Positions 23,667 to 34,500 of a stretch of 64,000 nucleotides of DNA are shown one piece after another. Source of the stretch: Alnus glutinosa (lineage: Eukaryota > Streptophyta > Magnoliopsida > Fagales > Betulaceae); NCBI RefSeq assembly GCF_958979055.1, contig NC_084886.1, positions 2,375,001 to 2,439,000 on the forward strand. The letters are read 5' to 3'. Both the position numbers and the translations under genes were made by a program. The notes below the pieces were generated by a model that saw only the letters and a program-made list of their open reading frames with translations, was not told the origin of the DNA and ran no database searches. The first letter of the stretch is position 1, and each line of letters starts with the position of its first letter.

Positions 23667-24471
23667 TGGTATCAGAGTTATAGGCTAAAGCTAATGTTCG
23701 ACCCAATTGCCCTATGAATTTTTTTATTTTTATTTATTTTTATTCTGTTCTATTGTCTTTTCATTGTTTTCTATTTTTTCAAAAATTATTGTCATGTTCT
23801 TTTTTTTGTTGTTTTCCGCAAATTATTGTCGGTGTCTCTATAGTCAGAACACTCCAAAGGTTTTACAATCTGTTGTCCACATCATCCATCTAGATCGATC
23901 AATGCCCTCTGTTTCTCTTCTTTTCATTTTTTTTTTTCCTTCTATTTTGTTAAACAGTGGTGTCCGTGATTGGAGATAAACTTTCCTCCAACCCATGCCG
24001 CTCGTGTCTTTTTTGTTGTTGTTCAATCAGAAGAGCCCAGCAAAAAAAGAAGAGCAAGGCGTCGTTTCCTACAGCTCTGGCATCAAGAAGTTCTACTTTT
24101 GAGCTGTATTCCTCTTCTACAGATCCGATTCATTCATGTGCCATCTCCAAATTTCAGATACCGATCGGTGTGTTGGGAACTTTGATCTGAAAAGAAACTA
24201 AGAACAAGAACACAACAAGCTGAATTGAATAACTTAGTTTTATTAACAATAACTTTGGCTTAAATAGCCATTCAATACACAATCTTAACAGAAACGAGAA
24301 AGCAGCCCACTTAGCGGAAATAAAGCCAAGTGGTATCAGAAACTTGGAACAATTCAAATACAAGTAGATGTCCCTAAAGACTAGGTCTTTCCCTAAAAAC
24401 GAGGACATTATTCTAACAAACACTGCAGTAAACTCTTCATTCCCTACCTTAAACTAAATGCTGTGAAGCAA

Positions 24472-25545
24472 TTAGTTTATATCAGAAATATCACATACTC
24501 CCAGCAGCTTTCGAAGCTTCTGAAAAACATCAAGCTTCAATGGTTTGGTCATTATGTCTGCCACCTGATCCTGACTCCCACGATGAACTAATTCAATTGT
24601 TCCCTCCTTAGTAAGATTCCTTAAGAAATGAAACCTCACATCAATATGCTTGCTGCGACCATGCATAACTGGATTTTTAGACAGCTTGATGGATGAACTG
24701 TTGTCACACATCACAGTAGTACAACCTCCATCAGAATGTCCCAGCTCCTTTAAAATTCTCTTCATCCAGACTCCTTGGCAAGCACAGACTGCAGCTGCCA
24801 CAAACTCAGCTTATGTGGTTGATAAAGTCACAATAGGTTGTTTTTTTGAACACCATGAAACAGCACTTGAATTCATAAAAAAAAAAACGTAACCAGATGT
24901 ACTCTTCCTGTCGTCCATATCTCTGGCATAGTCGCTATCCGTAAACGCCAACAACTCACCATCTCCTTCTTTCTTATAATGAATTCCATAGTTCACAGTC
25001 CCTTTTAAGTACCGAAGTGCTCTCTTAGCTGCCTGTAGATGAATCTCCATTGGTTTTGTCATATATCTACTTATGAGACAAGTAACAAACATCATGTCAG
25101 GTCTCGTGGCAGTGAGATACATTAAACTACCCACCAGCTGCTTGTAGTACGTCTCATCAACAAGGTCTCTATTTCCGTCTTTGCTCATTTTGAAACCTGA
25201 AATTATTGGACTGCCCACCGAATTACTTTCCATCATACTAAACCTTCTCAAAACCTCCAATGCATATTTCCTTTGACATATATAAATACCATCAGACTTT
25301 TGTAGCACCTCGATCCCAAGAAAAAACCTCATCTTCCCCTCAGACATATCAAACTCTCTTAACATAGAGCTTTTAAATTCAAACATCATAACTTCATCAT
25401 TACCAGTAAAAATTAAATCATCAACATAAACACTTACAATGACAATTTTTCCTTCTCTGCTTCTCTTTGTGAATAATGTCTGCTTGCTATCGCACCTCCG
25501 AAAACCTTCACCAATGAAATGTGCTTCAAGTCGACTAAACCAAGC
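24472..25545 (-). pseudogene. copia reverse transcriptase-RNase H remnant
   Basis: Begins within reverse transcriptase (AWFSRLEAHFIGEGFRRC), passes the catalytic YVDDLIFTGND at about 25424-25390 and continues through FLGIEVLQ and the connection domain (GYVFF...SWCSKKQ). A TAA interrupts the TLSTTxAEF junction near 24810. The RNase H end reads MCDNSSSIKLSKNPVMHGRS and HIDVRFHFLR. The N-terminal third of the polymerase is missing. Confidence 0.9.
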
Positions 25546-27375
25546 TCAACGAACCATGTTCATCACGGTTCTATTTTTCCTTTCAGCTACACCGTTTTGT
25601 TGCGGAGTATAAGCGATGGTCAATTGCCTCTTGATCCCACTTTGTTTGCAAAAATCATTGAACTCATTTGAATTGAATTCTCCTCCTCTATCAGTGCGAA
25701 AACACTTAACAAATAACCCTGTTTCTTTTTCAACCATAGTCTTAAAGCATTTAAAAGAATTTAAAGCCTCTGACTTCGCTACCAAGAAATACACCCATGC
25801 TTTTCTACTATAGTCATCAATGAATAACAAAATGTACCTCTTGTTGCTATTAGATGTAGGAGTGATCGGGCCACAAATATCTGCATGAATAAGTTCCAAC
25901 TTCTGAGTTGCTCTCCAAGTACTCTTCTTTGGAATAGGGTCACGGTGTTGCTTCCCATTGATGCAATCAGTGCATGTCTCACTTGAGGCAGAGAGTTGAG
26001 GAAGTCCACGTACCATGTTCTTGTACAGTAAGGTTCGCAAACCCTTGTAACTCAGATGCCCATACCTCCGATGCCAAAGATGAAACAAGGTTTGACCTTT
26101 TGTGTGAAAGCATTGATCAGATTGTACTTGAGAGGGAGCTTGAGACTGAGTCAGCAAGATAAACATCCGATTGGCACTCATGTTGGTTTGAATTATCAAA
26201 CGTAACCCTTATCTGGATGAAAAATCTTGCACATCCCTCCCTTGATAAAAATAGACAAGCCTCTTTCTTGCAATTGCCCTATGCTCAAGAGATTATTTCT
26301 CAACTCTGGAATATAGTATACCTCAGCAACAACATGATTGACTCCATTCAGCAGCAGCTTCACACTTCCCTTTCCCATCACATCCATCTTAGTGTTGTTT
26401 CCCAATTTTACCGAATGTCGAAATTTTTCATCGAGTTCATTGAACATAGTTCGATCGCCACACATGTGATTAGAACACCCTGAATCAAGAAACCATGCAT
26501 ATTCTCTTCTGGCCTCATACAACTCCACATGAGACATCAAAAGCATTTCTTCTTCCTCGTCAAGCTCTGCATAATTTGCTTCTTTGTTCCAAGAAGGACA
26601 TTCATACCAAAAATGTCCAAGTTGATGACATCTGTAACACTCCACAGTTGCCTTGTTGAAGTGTGCTCGACCTCTCCCTCTTCCTCTTCCTCTGTAGGTA
26701 CCACGACCACAACCTCTTCCTCCTTCAGATGTCACTTTCAGAGCCTGTTCCTCACCATTATGTCTCTGAAACTTCTGTTCATGCACTATTAATGAGCTTT
26801 GTAACTCATCAACAGTAAGAACATCAATGTCCTTTGACTCCTCAATAGAACATACAACATAATTGAACTTCTCAGTTAAAGAGCGTAGAATTTTCTCCAC
26901 CACTTTAACATCCTGCATATCTTCTCCATAAGATCGCATCTTGTTGGCTACTGTCATGACCCTAGAGAAGTACTCTGTCACTCCTTCACTAGACCTCATC
27001 TCAAGAGTTTCAAATTCTCTGCGGAGAGATTAAAGATGAGACCTCTTGACCCTTGCAGTTCCTTCAAATTTTTTCTTCATGGTGTCCCATATATATTTGG
27101 CAGTATCCTTCTTGAGAATGGTGTCAAGAACGGTCTGGTCAATCGCCTGGAAGAGGATAGTTTTTCACTTTCAGGTCCTTCAGCTTCATCTCAGTATTCT
27201 TCTTTCGCTGTGCATCTGTCTACACCAATTCACTTGCTGGCTCAAAATAGCCAGGCTCCACCAACTCCCAAAATTCCTTAAATCGTAGAAAATTTTCCAT
27301 CAGCATGCTCCAATGGTCATAGCGACCATCAAAGCAAGGAATGGCTGGCTGTATAAAACTCCCCTCTGAAGTCAT
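25546..27375 (-). pseudogene. copia gag-protease-integrase region, broken
   Basis: The gag start is at 27375 (MTSEGSFIQPAIPCFDGRYD, a UBN2-type gag N-terminus). A frameshift lies between it and the frame open from 26999. That frame holds the gag body, a Gly-Arg-rich stretch, the zinc knuckle CYRCHQLGHFWYEC and the protease motif FLDSGCSNHM. The frame ending at 25546 carries the integrase zinc-binding WHRRYGHL...CTDC, the catalytic Asp segments HADICGP and FIDDYSRKAW, and QNGVAERKNR. The frame stops right after the integrase core, where a deletion joins it to reverse transcriptase. Confidence 0.9.
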
Positions 27376-28572
27376 CTTCTATGTTGCTGCAAGAACTTCA
27401 AAGACTGCTGCTTTGATTTGTAAGGCCCAGTGGGGGATCTGATACCAGATTGTTGGGAACTTTGATCTGAAAAGAAACTAAGAACAAGAACACAACAAGC
27501 TGAATTGAATGACTTAGTTTTATTAACAATAACTTTGGCTTAAATAGCCATTCAATACACAATCTTAACAGAAACGAGAAAGCAGCCTACTTAGCAAAAA
27601 TAAAGCCAAGTGGTATCAGAAACTTGGAACAATTCAAATACAAGTAGATGTCCCTAAAGACTAAGTCTTTCCCTAAAAACTAGGACATTACTCTAACAAA
27701 CAAAGTAGTAAACTCTTCATGGTGGCTACTCCGGCAAAATCTATTGATTCCGGTGGGTTTCGTGATTTTCCGGCGACTTTGTGTTGTTCCCCTTGCACTA
27801 TCATGGCGTCTCCGGCCAATTTCCGGCCGGTCTATGGTGTTTAATAGTGGTTTAATTTGTTTCCGGCAGCTTTTGTGGTATTTTCCGCCAACTTTTGAGT
27901 TGTCCGGCGACGTTCCTAGCGATCTGTGGCGTTCTCCGGCGAGATCTAGTCGTACCGGCAAGTTCCCAGCAGTTTCTGGCGGTCTCCGGCGAGTTGGTTG
28001 GAGAAGATTGTTACTGTTTGGTTCTGGTTGCTTGCCTGTTCCTATGTTGGATAAGGATAGTTGGAGTCGTACTTGGATCTTACCTATCCTGGATAAGGAT
28101 AGCGAAAAAACAAAGAAAAAAAGAAAAGAAAAGAAAATGGAAGATAAGGGAAGATAAGTGGAAAACAAGAAAATAAAAGAAAAGAAGAATTCTCGTTAAA
28201 AATAAATTAAAAAATTAAAAAATATAAAAGAAGTCAAGTTGTCCATATTTTTTCGGCGCTCATTATTTTGGTCATCGTTAGTCCAATTATTGACTCAGAC
28301 CCACTTTTGATCTTTGTGGTATTATTTAAAGACTCAAGCCTAGCCTTTGTAGTATTTTTTAAAACTCATGCTCTGTTTAGCCCATAGTTGACTTTGATTT
28401 TAGCTCGTAGTTAGCCTATTGAAATTTAAGACGCAACTCTAATCACTGTCGTCGATCACCTCTAGTTATTGCCATCGACCGTTGCCGATCATTGTCATTT
28501 CCAAACCAAAAAGAAGAATTTATTGCAAATTCAAGCTTCCAGAATCCTTTCACCTTGAGTTTGAGAGGTAGA

Positions 28573-28603
28573 TGTTAGAGAATATATTTCCTATATTAAA
28601 AAG

Positions 28604-28650
<47 letters not shown>

Positions 28651-28920
28651 TTACTTTTATTCTAGAAAGTTGATTATAACTAGGTTTGATGGTAATCAAA
28701 TCTATCATATTTGATTACTATTCTTACATATCTCAATTTTCCTATAAATATGAGTATTCTGTATTGTAAATCAATCAAGTAATAAGAGCATAATGTAGCT
28801 ATTTGAGCTTTATCGTGTAGACATAGATCATAGACCAAACCACGTAAAAATCTCTTGTGTTCTTATTTTATTACGCCGCATATTTATTTTTAGTTTTCTA
28901 TTCAATTATGTTTTCTATCA
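28573..28920 (+). repeat. 3' LTR of the outer retrotransposon
   Basis: 348 bp, TG...CA ends, followed by the AATTT duplication. It contains an expanded (TA)n tract at about 28604-28645 that is short in the 5' copy. Confidence 0.9.
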
Positions 28921-29089
28921 AATTTGTAAAAGAGATATACAAGAGATATCTCTCTTTTTTGTATTGTTCATACAGTTAGGATGATGTGATAGTACAGTAT
29001 CTGTAAAAAAAAATAAAAATAAAAATAAAAATCCAAGGTTGTCATTGCCATGTCATCTCAATTGTAATAATTGTATAGCAGTCTACTAA

Positions 29090-29290
29090 GGGTGTCTTTG
29101 GCGTTGCAATTTTGTAGACAAAAAATGCGATTTTAAATCAATCGCAAAAAATGAATTGTTTAGAATTGCGTGCTTTTTTGAAACACACAAATTTTAAAGA
29201 TTAAACTGCGTTTTTAAAAATCACGTTTTCAAATCATGCATTTTGAAATCGCAAACTCTAACAAATTCTAAATAGACTTACTAGAAGAAT
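29090..29290. mobile_element. AT-rich MITE, copy 1 of a dispersed family
   Basis: Starts GGGTGTCTTTGGCGTTGCAA and contains ATTGCG/CGCAAT-type words. A related sequence lies inverted at about 53030-53250 (GGGTGCGTGTGGAATTGTGA in reverse complement). No coding content. Confidence 0.5.
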
Positions 29291-29434
29291 ATTAAACGGT
29301 CCGTCGTTGATGGGATAACAGGAACTGTCAATTTCTGCGAGTTCAGATGTCGGTGTTCTATTTAGTCTTTACTTACGAAACGTAAACGGTCTGCCGGTTT
29401 TGTAAGAAGTAAAGTTGCTTTTCCCTGATACCAT

Positions 29435-29535
29435 GGAAGGTTTCTGGATTTCTCCAGAGAAACCAAAATCCTCTCGAAGCTCACTGTCTTTTCCAGAAAC
29501 CTCGACAGTACTCTCCCTTAACTAAATATATTAAC
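29435..29535 (+). promoter_or_regulatory. Heat-shock elements and TATA of the small HSP gene
   Basis: GGAAGGTTTCTGGATTTCTC and the following CAGAGAAAC (29435-29463) give alternating GAA/TTC blocks. A second perfect TTCCAGAA core is at 29491-29498. A TATA-like TAAATATATTA follows at about 29522-29533. This arrangement is typical for binding by heat shock factors, and placement just upstream of an sHSP gene supports heat induction. Confidence 0.75.
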
Positions 29536-29645
29536 GAACGCCGAATCCCATGAACATCAAATCTTTTCCTTCACATCTGCTATCAAACACCTTATACACA
29601 AAGATTCAATCCCTCTCAGGTTCTCGTGCTAGAAAAACTCAGGAA

Positions 29646-30447
29646 ATGTCTCAAGCAGCTGTCTCAAACTTGTGTCTCTCTCTGCCTCTCCCATGTGGGA
29701 GAGCCAGTAACTCTTCAAAGCCTCTATGTTGGACGCTTCCCCACTCTTTCAAACCAATTGGCAGAGGTCTGAGCCAGAACAGCATCAGGGCCGTGGCAGC
29801 TGGGGAAAACAGAGACAATCTTGACCATTTGCAGAGGTCCATCAAGCACCAAGAATCCAACCCCAAGAAGCGAGTCGTCCCAGTTGCACCCATAGGTATA
29901 TACCGCTTGTGCTTAATTATTGGGTACTCGAATTTTATTTTTTCTCTGTGTTTTATATTATGTTTGGCACTGTGCAGGGTTGTGGGACCGATTTCCAACG
30001 GCAAGGACGGTTCAGCAGATGATTGAGACGATGGATAGGATGATGGAGGACCCGTTTGCCTACTCCGGTGGGTGGCCCTCGCCGTTGCCGAGCGAGGGGG
30101 CAGGGTACAGCAGGGGAAGGACACCGTGGGAGATCAAAGAGGGCGAGACAGAGTACAAGATGAGGTTCGACATGCCTGGAATGACCAAGGAGGATGTGAA
30201 GGTCTGGGTGGAGGATAGGATGCTGGTTGTGAAGGCTGAGAAGGTGCTCGAGAACACTGAAGGCCAGGACAATGGGGAGGAAGAGGAGTGGTTTGCCAAG
30301 AGCTATGGTAGGTACAGCTATAGGATTGCTTTGCCGGATAATATTCAGTTCGAGAAGACTAAGGCGGAGGTGAAAGATGGGGTTTTGTATATAACTATTG
30401 CTAAGCCTAGCAGCCCTGGAAAAACTTTGGACATCAATGTTGACTGA
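29646..30447 (+). CDS. Chloroplast-type small heat shock protein (HSP21-like)
   Basis: Two exons (29646-29895 and 29978-30447) with an 82-bp GT-AG intron, 239 residues. The first about 45 residues (MSQAAVSNLCLSL...) are Ser-rich, with Arg and few acidic residues, as in plastid transit peptides. TVQQMIETMDRMMEDPF (about 94-110) is the amphipathic Met-bearing helix of plastid sHSPs. The alpha-crystallin domain covers about 133-225 (TPWEIKEGETEYKMRFDMPG, then GVLYITI). The family forms oligomers that hold unfolding proteins and protects photosystem II and plastid proteins in heat. I prefer the ATG at 29646 to the in-frame ATG at 29550, which sits at the expected transcription start. Mitochondrial targeting is the alternative. 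Confidence 0.92.
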
Positions 30448-30470
30448 AATTTTCTATCAGAATATCTTTG

Positions 30471-30510
<40 letters not shown>

Positions 30511-31515
30511 GTTTAGGTTTTACTTTCTCCTTCGAGCAGAATTCAGATGTAAAGAGAAAGAGAATCTATTGCATATTTGAAGTGTTTTACTTCAATATAT
30601 GATATTTTTGCGTATGTTTTAGGCTCTCTGTTCTGTTTCAGTTGGAGCTGATAATAGATATCTCAAATATTTGAGAACCAAGGAAGCACTTTGATTGTTG
30701 GAAAAAAGATGAGGAAAAAAAGCAGAAAAATATGGTTCCCTATGGAAAACCACCCACGAGCGACCTAATCCAACCACATCTATGGTTAGCTACAATTCAA
30801 CCATGGTCACAGAAGCAGAGCAACATCACTCACACTCGATCGTTGGAGACAATGGCCGTTGGAAAATCTCTATAATTACTAATTAGAATGGGTTTGTCTC
30901 CCCTCCTATCTGGCATTGGTGGTTCAAATTCAAATATCAACCAAATCAATAAATAACTCCATTTTTTTTTATCCTTTTTAAAGGGTTTTTTTTTGTTTGA
31001 AAAGAATATTCTAAAATGATATAAAGGGTGTAATTTTAAATGTTTTGTATTTTGAATTAGTAATAAATATTTTTGTTTTGAAAGAAAATTATTAAACAAA
31101 GCCTTCGTTCTAATTAACGTTTAATCCAAACGAGACAATTAAAGAAATAGACGTTGGGAAATGCTTTTAATTAATTTCTAAACCATGGGTCCAACATCTC
31201 ACGTACAAAACGTCAAAAAGCTTAGCACTTTTTGATATGAGGAAAAACTTCCTAAAAAGAAAAGGAAAAAGAGTAATCGCTGTCCAACAAAATGAAGGAA
31301 ATGAAATAAAACCTGCACATTTTAAAAGGCAAGCTAAAAAGCTTCCTTTTTTTTATTTTTTTCTGCAAAATCTGAATCCAACATGAAATGGACCAGAGGG
31401 GGAGCCTGTGATTCAAATTTAAAGCGAAAATAGCAAACCAACCCTTGAAGGGTCTTGCATAAAGAGAAAACTTTTCTTGTGGCATTCTGTGTTTGTTTCT
31501 GTGAAGAGCAAGGAC
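30448..31515. other. Intergenic between small HSP and WVD2-like genes
   Basis: Holds a (TA)n tract at about 30473-30507 in the likely HSP 3' UTR, then AT-rich DNA. The end is the promoter and leader of the next gene. No coding region supported. Confidence 0.45.
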
Positions 31516-34500
31516 ATGGGTGAGTCAGCGTGCCTTGTGAGATCGTTCTCTCACCCTTCAGATAGTTCCACTGAAGCCAAAAAAGAGGTCAGGGTGTTAA
31601 AGATTATTGAAAGTTTCTGTTTTTTTGGACTCTTTTATATACTTTTAAGTGTTCAGATAATGGGTCTCTCGTATTTTCTGGAAATTCTTCATGGATATAT
31701 AAGTATAACTGCTTTTTTATTTTATTTTATTTTATTTTGTTATGGTCTGTTTGTGTGCTGGGAAAACGTTGGAAAATGAGGGAACACGGGGAGCTTGTAA
31801 CGGGTTGAGGTTACTATGGCTGTTAGTAAAACACCCAGCTTTTCTGGTCGTCCCATTTCTGGTTATTTACAGACTCTTTTCTGTTTGGTTCTCGGAAAAG
31901 AATGAGAGAGGATTGGAGAGGAAATGCTTCCAAATGCTTAATAAAGGAAGCCACTGTTAAGCAATAAGCACTTTCCCTTCTTTATCCAAGAACCAATGGG
32001 AAATTTCTGGTACTCTTTTGGGTTCCCAAATCACAATTATGTGCATTTTTTGCTTTCCTCTCTAGCATAAATTCCACCAATGAGGCTCTGGATAGACTTT
32101 TGTTGTAAAATATATCAGTTTTCTTCTTTGGCTTTTCATTTTTAATTAGGGCTTCATGGATTTTCTCCGGAAAAAATTATTGAGCTTCTACTATCCTGCA
32201 TCACATACAGTAGCAAGCAATTGATGGGGTTTAAATGCCATGGGTATCTAGCATTTTCTTTCTTTTTTTTCCTTAATTTGTCTTTGCATATATATCTACT
32301 TTATTTTAGGACTTCCTGAGAAAACAAATTAATTTAAATTGCAGGGTGACCCCATTCGTGCTCTAGGAGAATCAATCTCTTTTGGGAGATTTATGTCAGA
32401 ATCCTTGGCCTGGGAAAAATGGTCAGCCTTCTCTCACAATCGTTACTTAGAAGAAGTTGAGAAGTTTTCTAAGCCAGGTTCTGTTGCTCAGAAGAAAGCT
32501 TATTTTGAAGCTCATTACAAGAAAAAAGCTGCTGAGAGAGCTGCAGAATTGATTGAGGAATCAAATGCAGCAGCTCATAATGTTTTCAAGTCAGAAACTA
32601 GGGACAAACATCATGATGACTCTTTCATGGATTCAGAGTTGGTGAAAGCAGAAGACCACAAGTCCATTGATGAACCACATGAGGATGATGCCCCTAATAC
32701 TGCAGTAGATTATTCTGCCGATGTGAATGGGTGTAATCCTAATATTGGAGAACTGGAAACTACGAAAGTGGAAGCAGACGAAGGTGTTAATGTGGTGGAG
32801 GATCCTACTCTGCCTGAAAACTCAGACCAAATTGAAAAAGTTGAAGACCACCAAAAGATTTTGGTCGTCCAAGAAGAGAAGAAACTCAATAAGGTTGTTG
32901 AACTATGCTTTGTTTCTTGTTTGTAATATATGGACTCTATCTAACACTACTCATCTATCACTTTCTTATTTATACTGCAGAAATCTGACAGTAAGGAGAT
33001 TCTGGCTTCACCAAGCAAGAAAAGACAACTGGATTCTTCTTTGAAGCTATCAACTCAAGGTAGAGCATCCAAGCTCCCAGTCTCTCCTGCCAAACGAATG
33101 ACTTCTAAGCAACTCCAAAGTGGAAATAGTGGTGCTGCAGAGAGCAAGAAGACAGCAGGAGACCTAGTTGACAAAAAGAGATTTACTGTAAAATCAGTTC
33201 ACATGTCGATCAATTTTGCTTCTCCTACTGGCAAAACCAGTAAAACCCCTTCTCCAATTATTCAAGAGGTTGGAAGCGCAAGATATGATACAACTTTATT
33301 CCACACATCCCAAGACAGTTCAACTCCCTTACGAATGACTAGGGTATTTACTTCTGTTATTCACTTACTTTTAGTTTATCCATCGTTCACCCTGTTTCCT
33401 TTTGGACACCTCTGAGTGTTATTTTTACTAGGAAAGATCTGTTAACATGCCTAAGAAGAGTTCTTGCACACAGCAGGCATCTGTTAATAAGTTAATAAAG
33501 CAACCCTCAGTAAAGCCCCAGTCAGAAGATCGAAGGTATTTTGCCTTCTAAATCCTCACCTTTTCCATCTTGCTACATGCATACAAACACTCTGCCCCTT
33601 ACACTGACTGGATTATATTTATCAATTACAGGACTAGAACACTACTTAACAAGTCAGTTTCAGGAAGAATAGCAGGGGATGGGAAAGGGCACTCCCTCTC
33701 TATGGAGTAAGGGGTTTATTTTTCTGCCTGAATCGCTTTAATGGTTCATGTTTGTATGTCATTGGATTACCACCTAAAGTTATCCTGCTTTCGCTAATTT
33801 GCTTTTCAGAAACGAGTTAATTTACCACAATTGATGCCTCATTGATCTCATATATTGCATATGGAACACTGTTATATTTAACCAATTTTATTTCACTGTT
33901 GTTATAACTAAATTAGTTCCCTTAGATTTCGACCGTGGTGCAATCTTTTCACTTGCATTTTTACTGACTGTGAACTCAGTGCAGAAAATGGTTCACTTTC
34001 ACCTGTAGCAGATTGCATTATCCTATGGATATATACTCAATGATATTAAGAATAACTTGCATTGGTACACTTAACACTCCTTTCCTGATGTCATATTCCA
34101 AATGAGACCTAAAATTTAAAATTTCAGGTTACAAAGACACTATACATATGAAAATTTTAGATAGTATCCTGATAATACTTGATCGAATGTCATGCTTATA
34201 CTTAACAAATATAATAATCGATTTTCAGAGGGAAACTCCTTTTCCCGATTTTGTTTTCTAAATGGGAACTAAAATGGATAGTTACCAGGATAGAGAGGCA
34301 TTCTGTAACGTTTTCATTAAGGAAACTTGTAGATTATTCTCATAAAATGTTTGTGTGCAGCTTCTCAAAATCCTCAACTGTAAGTGGAATCAAGGCACGA
34401 TCTCCTACTGTATCCTCTCCTTTTACTTTCAGGAGTGAAGAAAGAGCAGCAAAACGTAAAGAGGCAAGCATAATCCAATAGTTTTTGTTGACTCCTTATC

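Larger units (their letters stand above)
24171..27719 (-). mobile_element. Inner Ty1-copia retrotransposon, defective
   Basis: Two 269-bp LTRs (24171-24439 and 27451-27719) begin TGTTGGGAACTTTG and differ at about ten positions. The flanks CGGTG (24166-24170) and TGGTG (27720-27724) give a 5-bp target duplication with one mismatch. Next to the 27451 end, the minus strand reads TGGTATCAGATC, the initiator-tRNA primer-binding site. The gene order on the minus strand is gag, protease, integrase, reverse transcriptase, RNase H, which defines Ty1-copia. An internal deletion and several stops or frameshifts make it non-autonomous. It lies wholly inside the outer element. Confidence 0.93.
23060..28920 (+). 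mobile_element. Outer LTR retrotransposon, non-coding (TRIM/LARD-like)
   Basis: Two LTRs begin TGTTAGAGAATATAT and share TATAAATATGAGTATT, TTGTAAATCAATCAAGTAAT and AAACCACGTAAAAATCT. They are 23060-23666 (enlarged by a MITE) and 28573-28920 (ending CA). A perfect 5-bp target duplication, AATTT, flanks the element (23055-23059 and 28921-28925). TGGTATCAGAGTTA at 23667 is a primer-binding site for initiator-methionine tRNA. The remaining internal sequence (23681-24170 and 27720-28572) encodes no gag or pol domain. A complete copia element on the opposite strand sits inside it. Confidence 0.88.

Noticed and set aside
27744-28168. Open frames on both strands rich in Pro/Arg/Gly
   Set aside because: They lie in the non-coding interior of the outer LTR element, show no gag or pol domain, and reflect GC-richer CCGG-type sequence.
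29550-29645. Upstream in-frame ATG as start of the small HSP
   Set aside because: It would place the start codon at the expected transcription start, about 20-30 nt from the TATA-like box. The ATG at 29646 gives a normal leader and a typical transit peptide.
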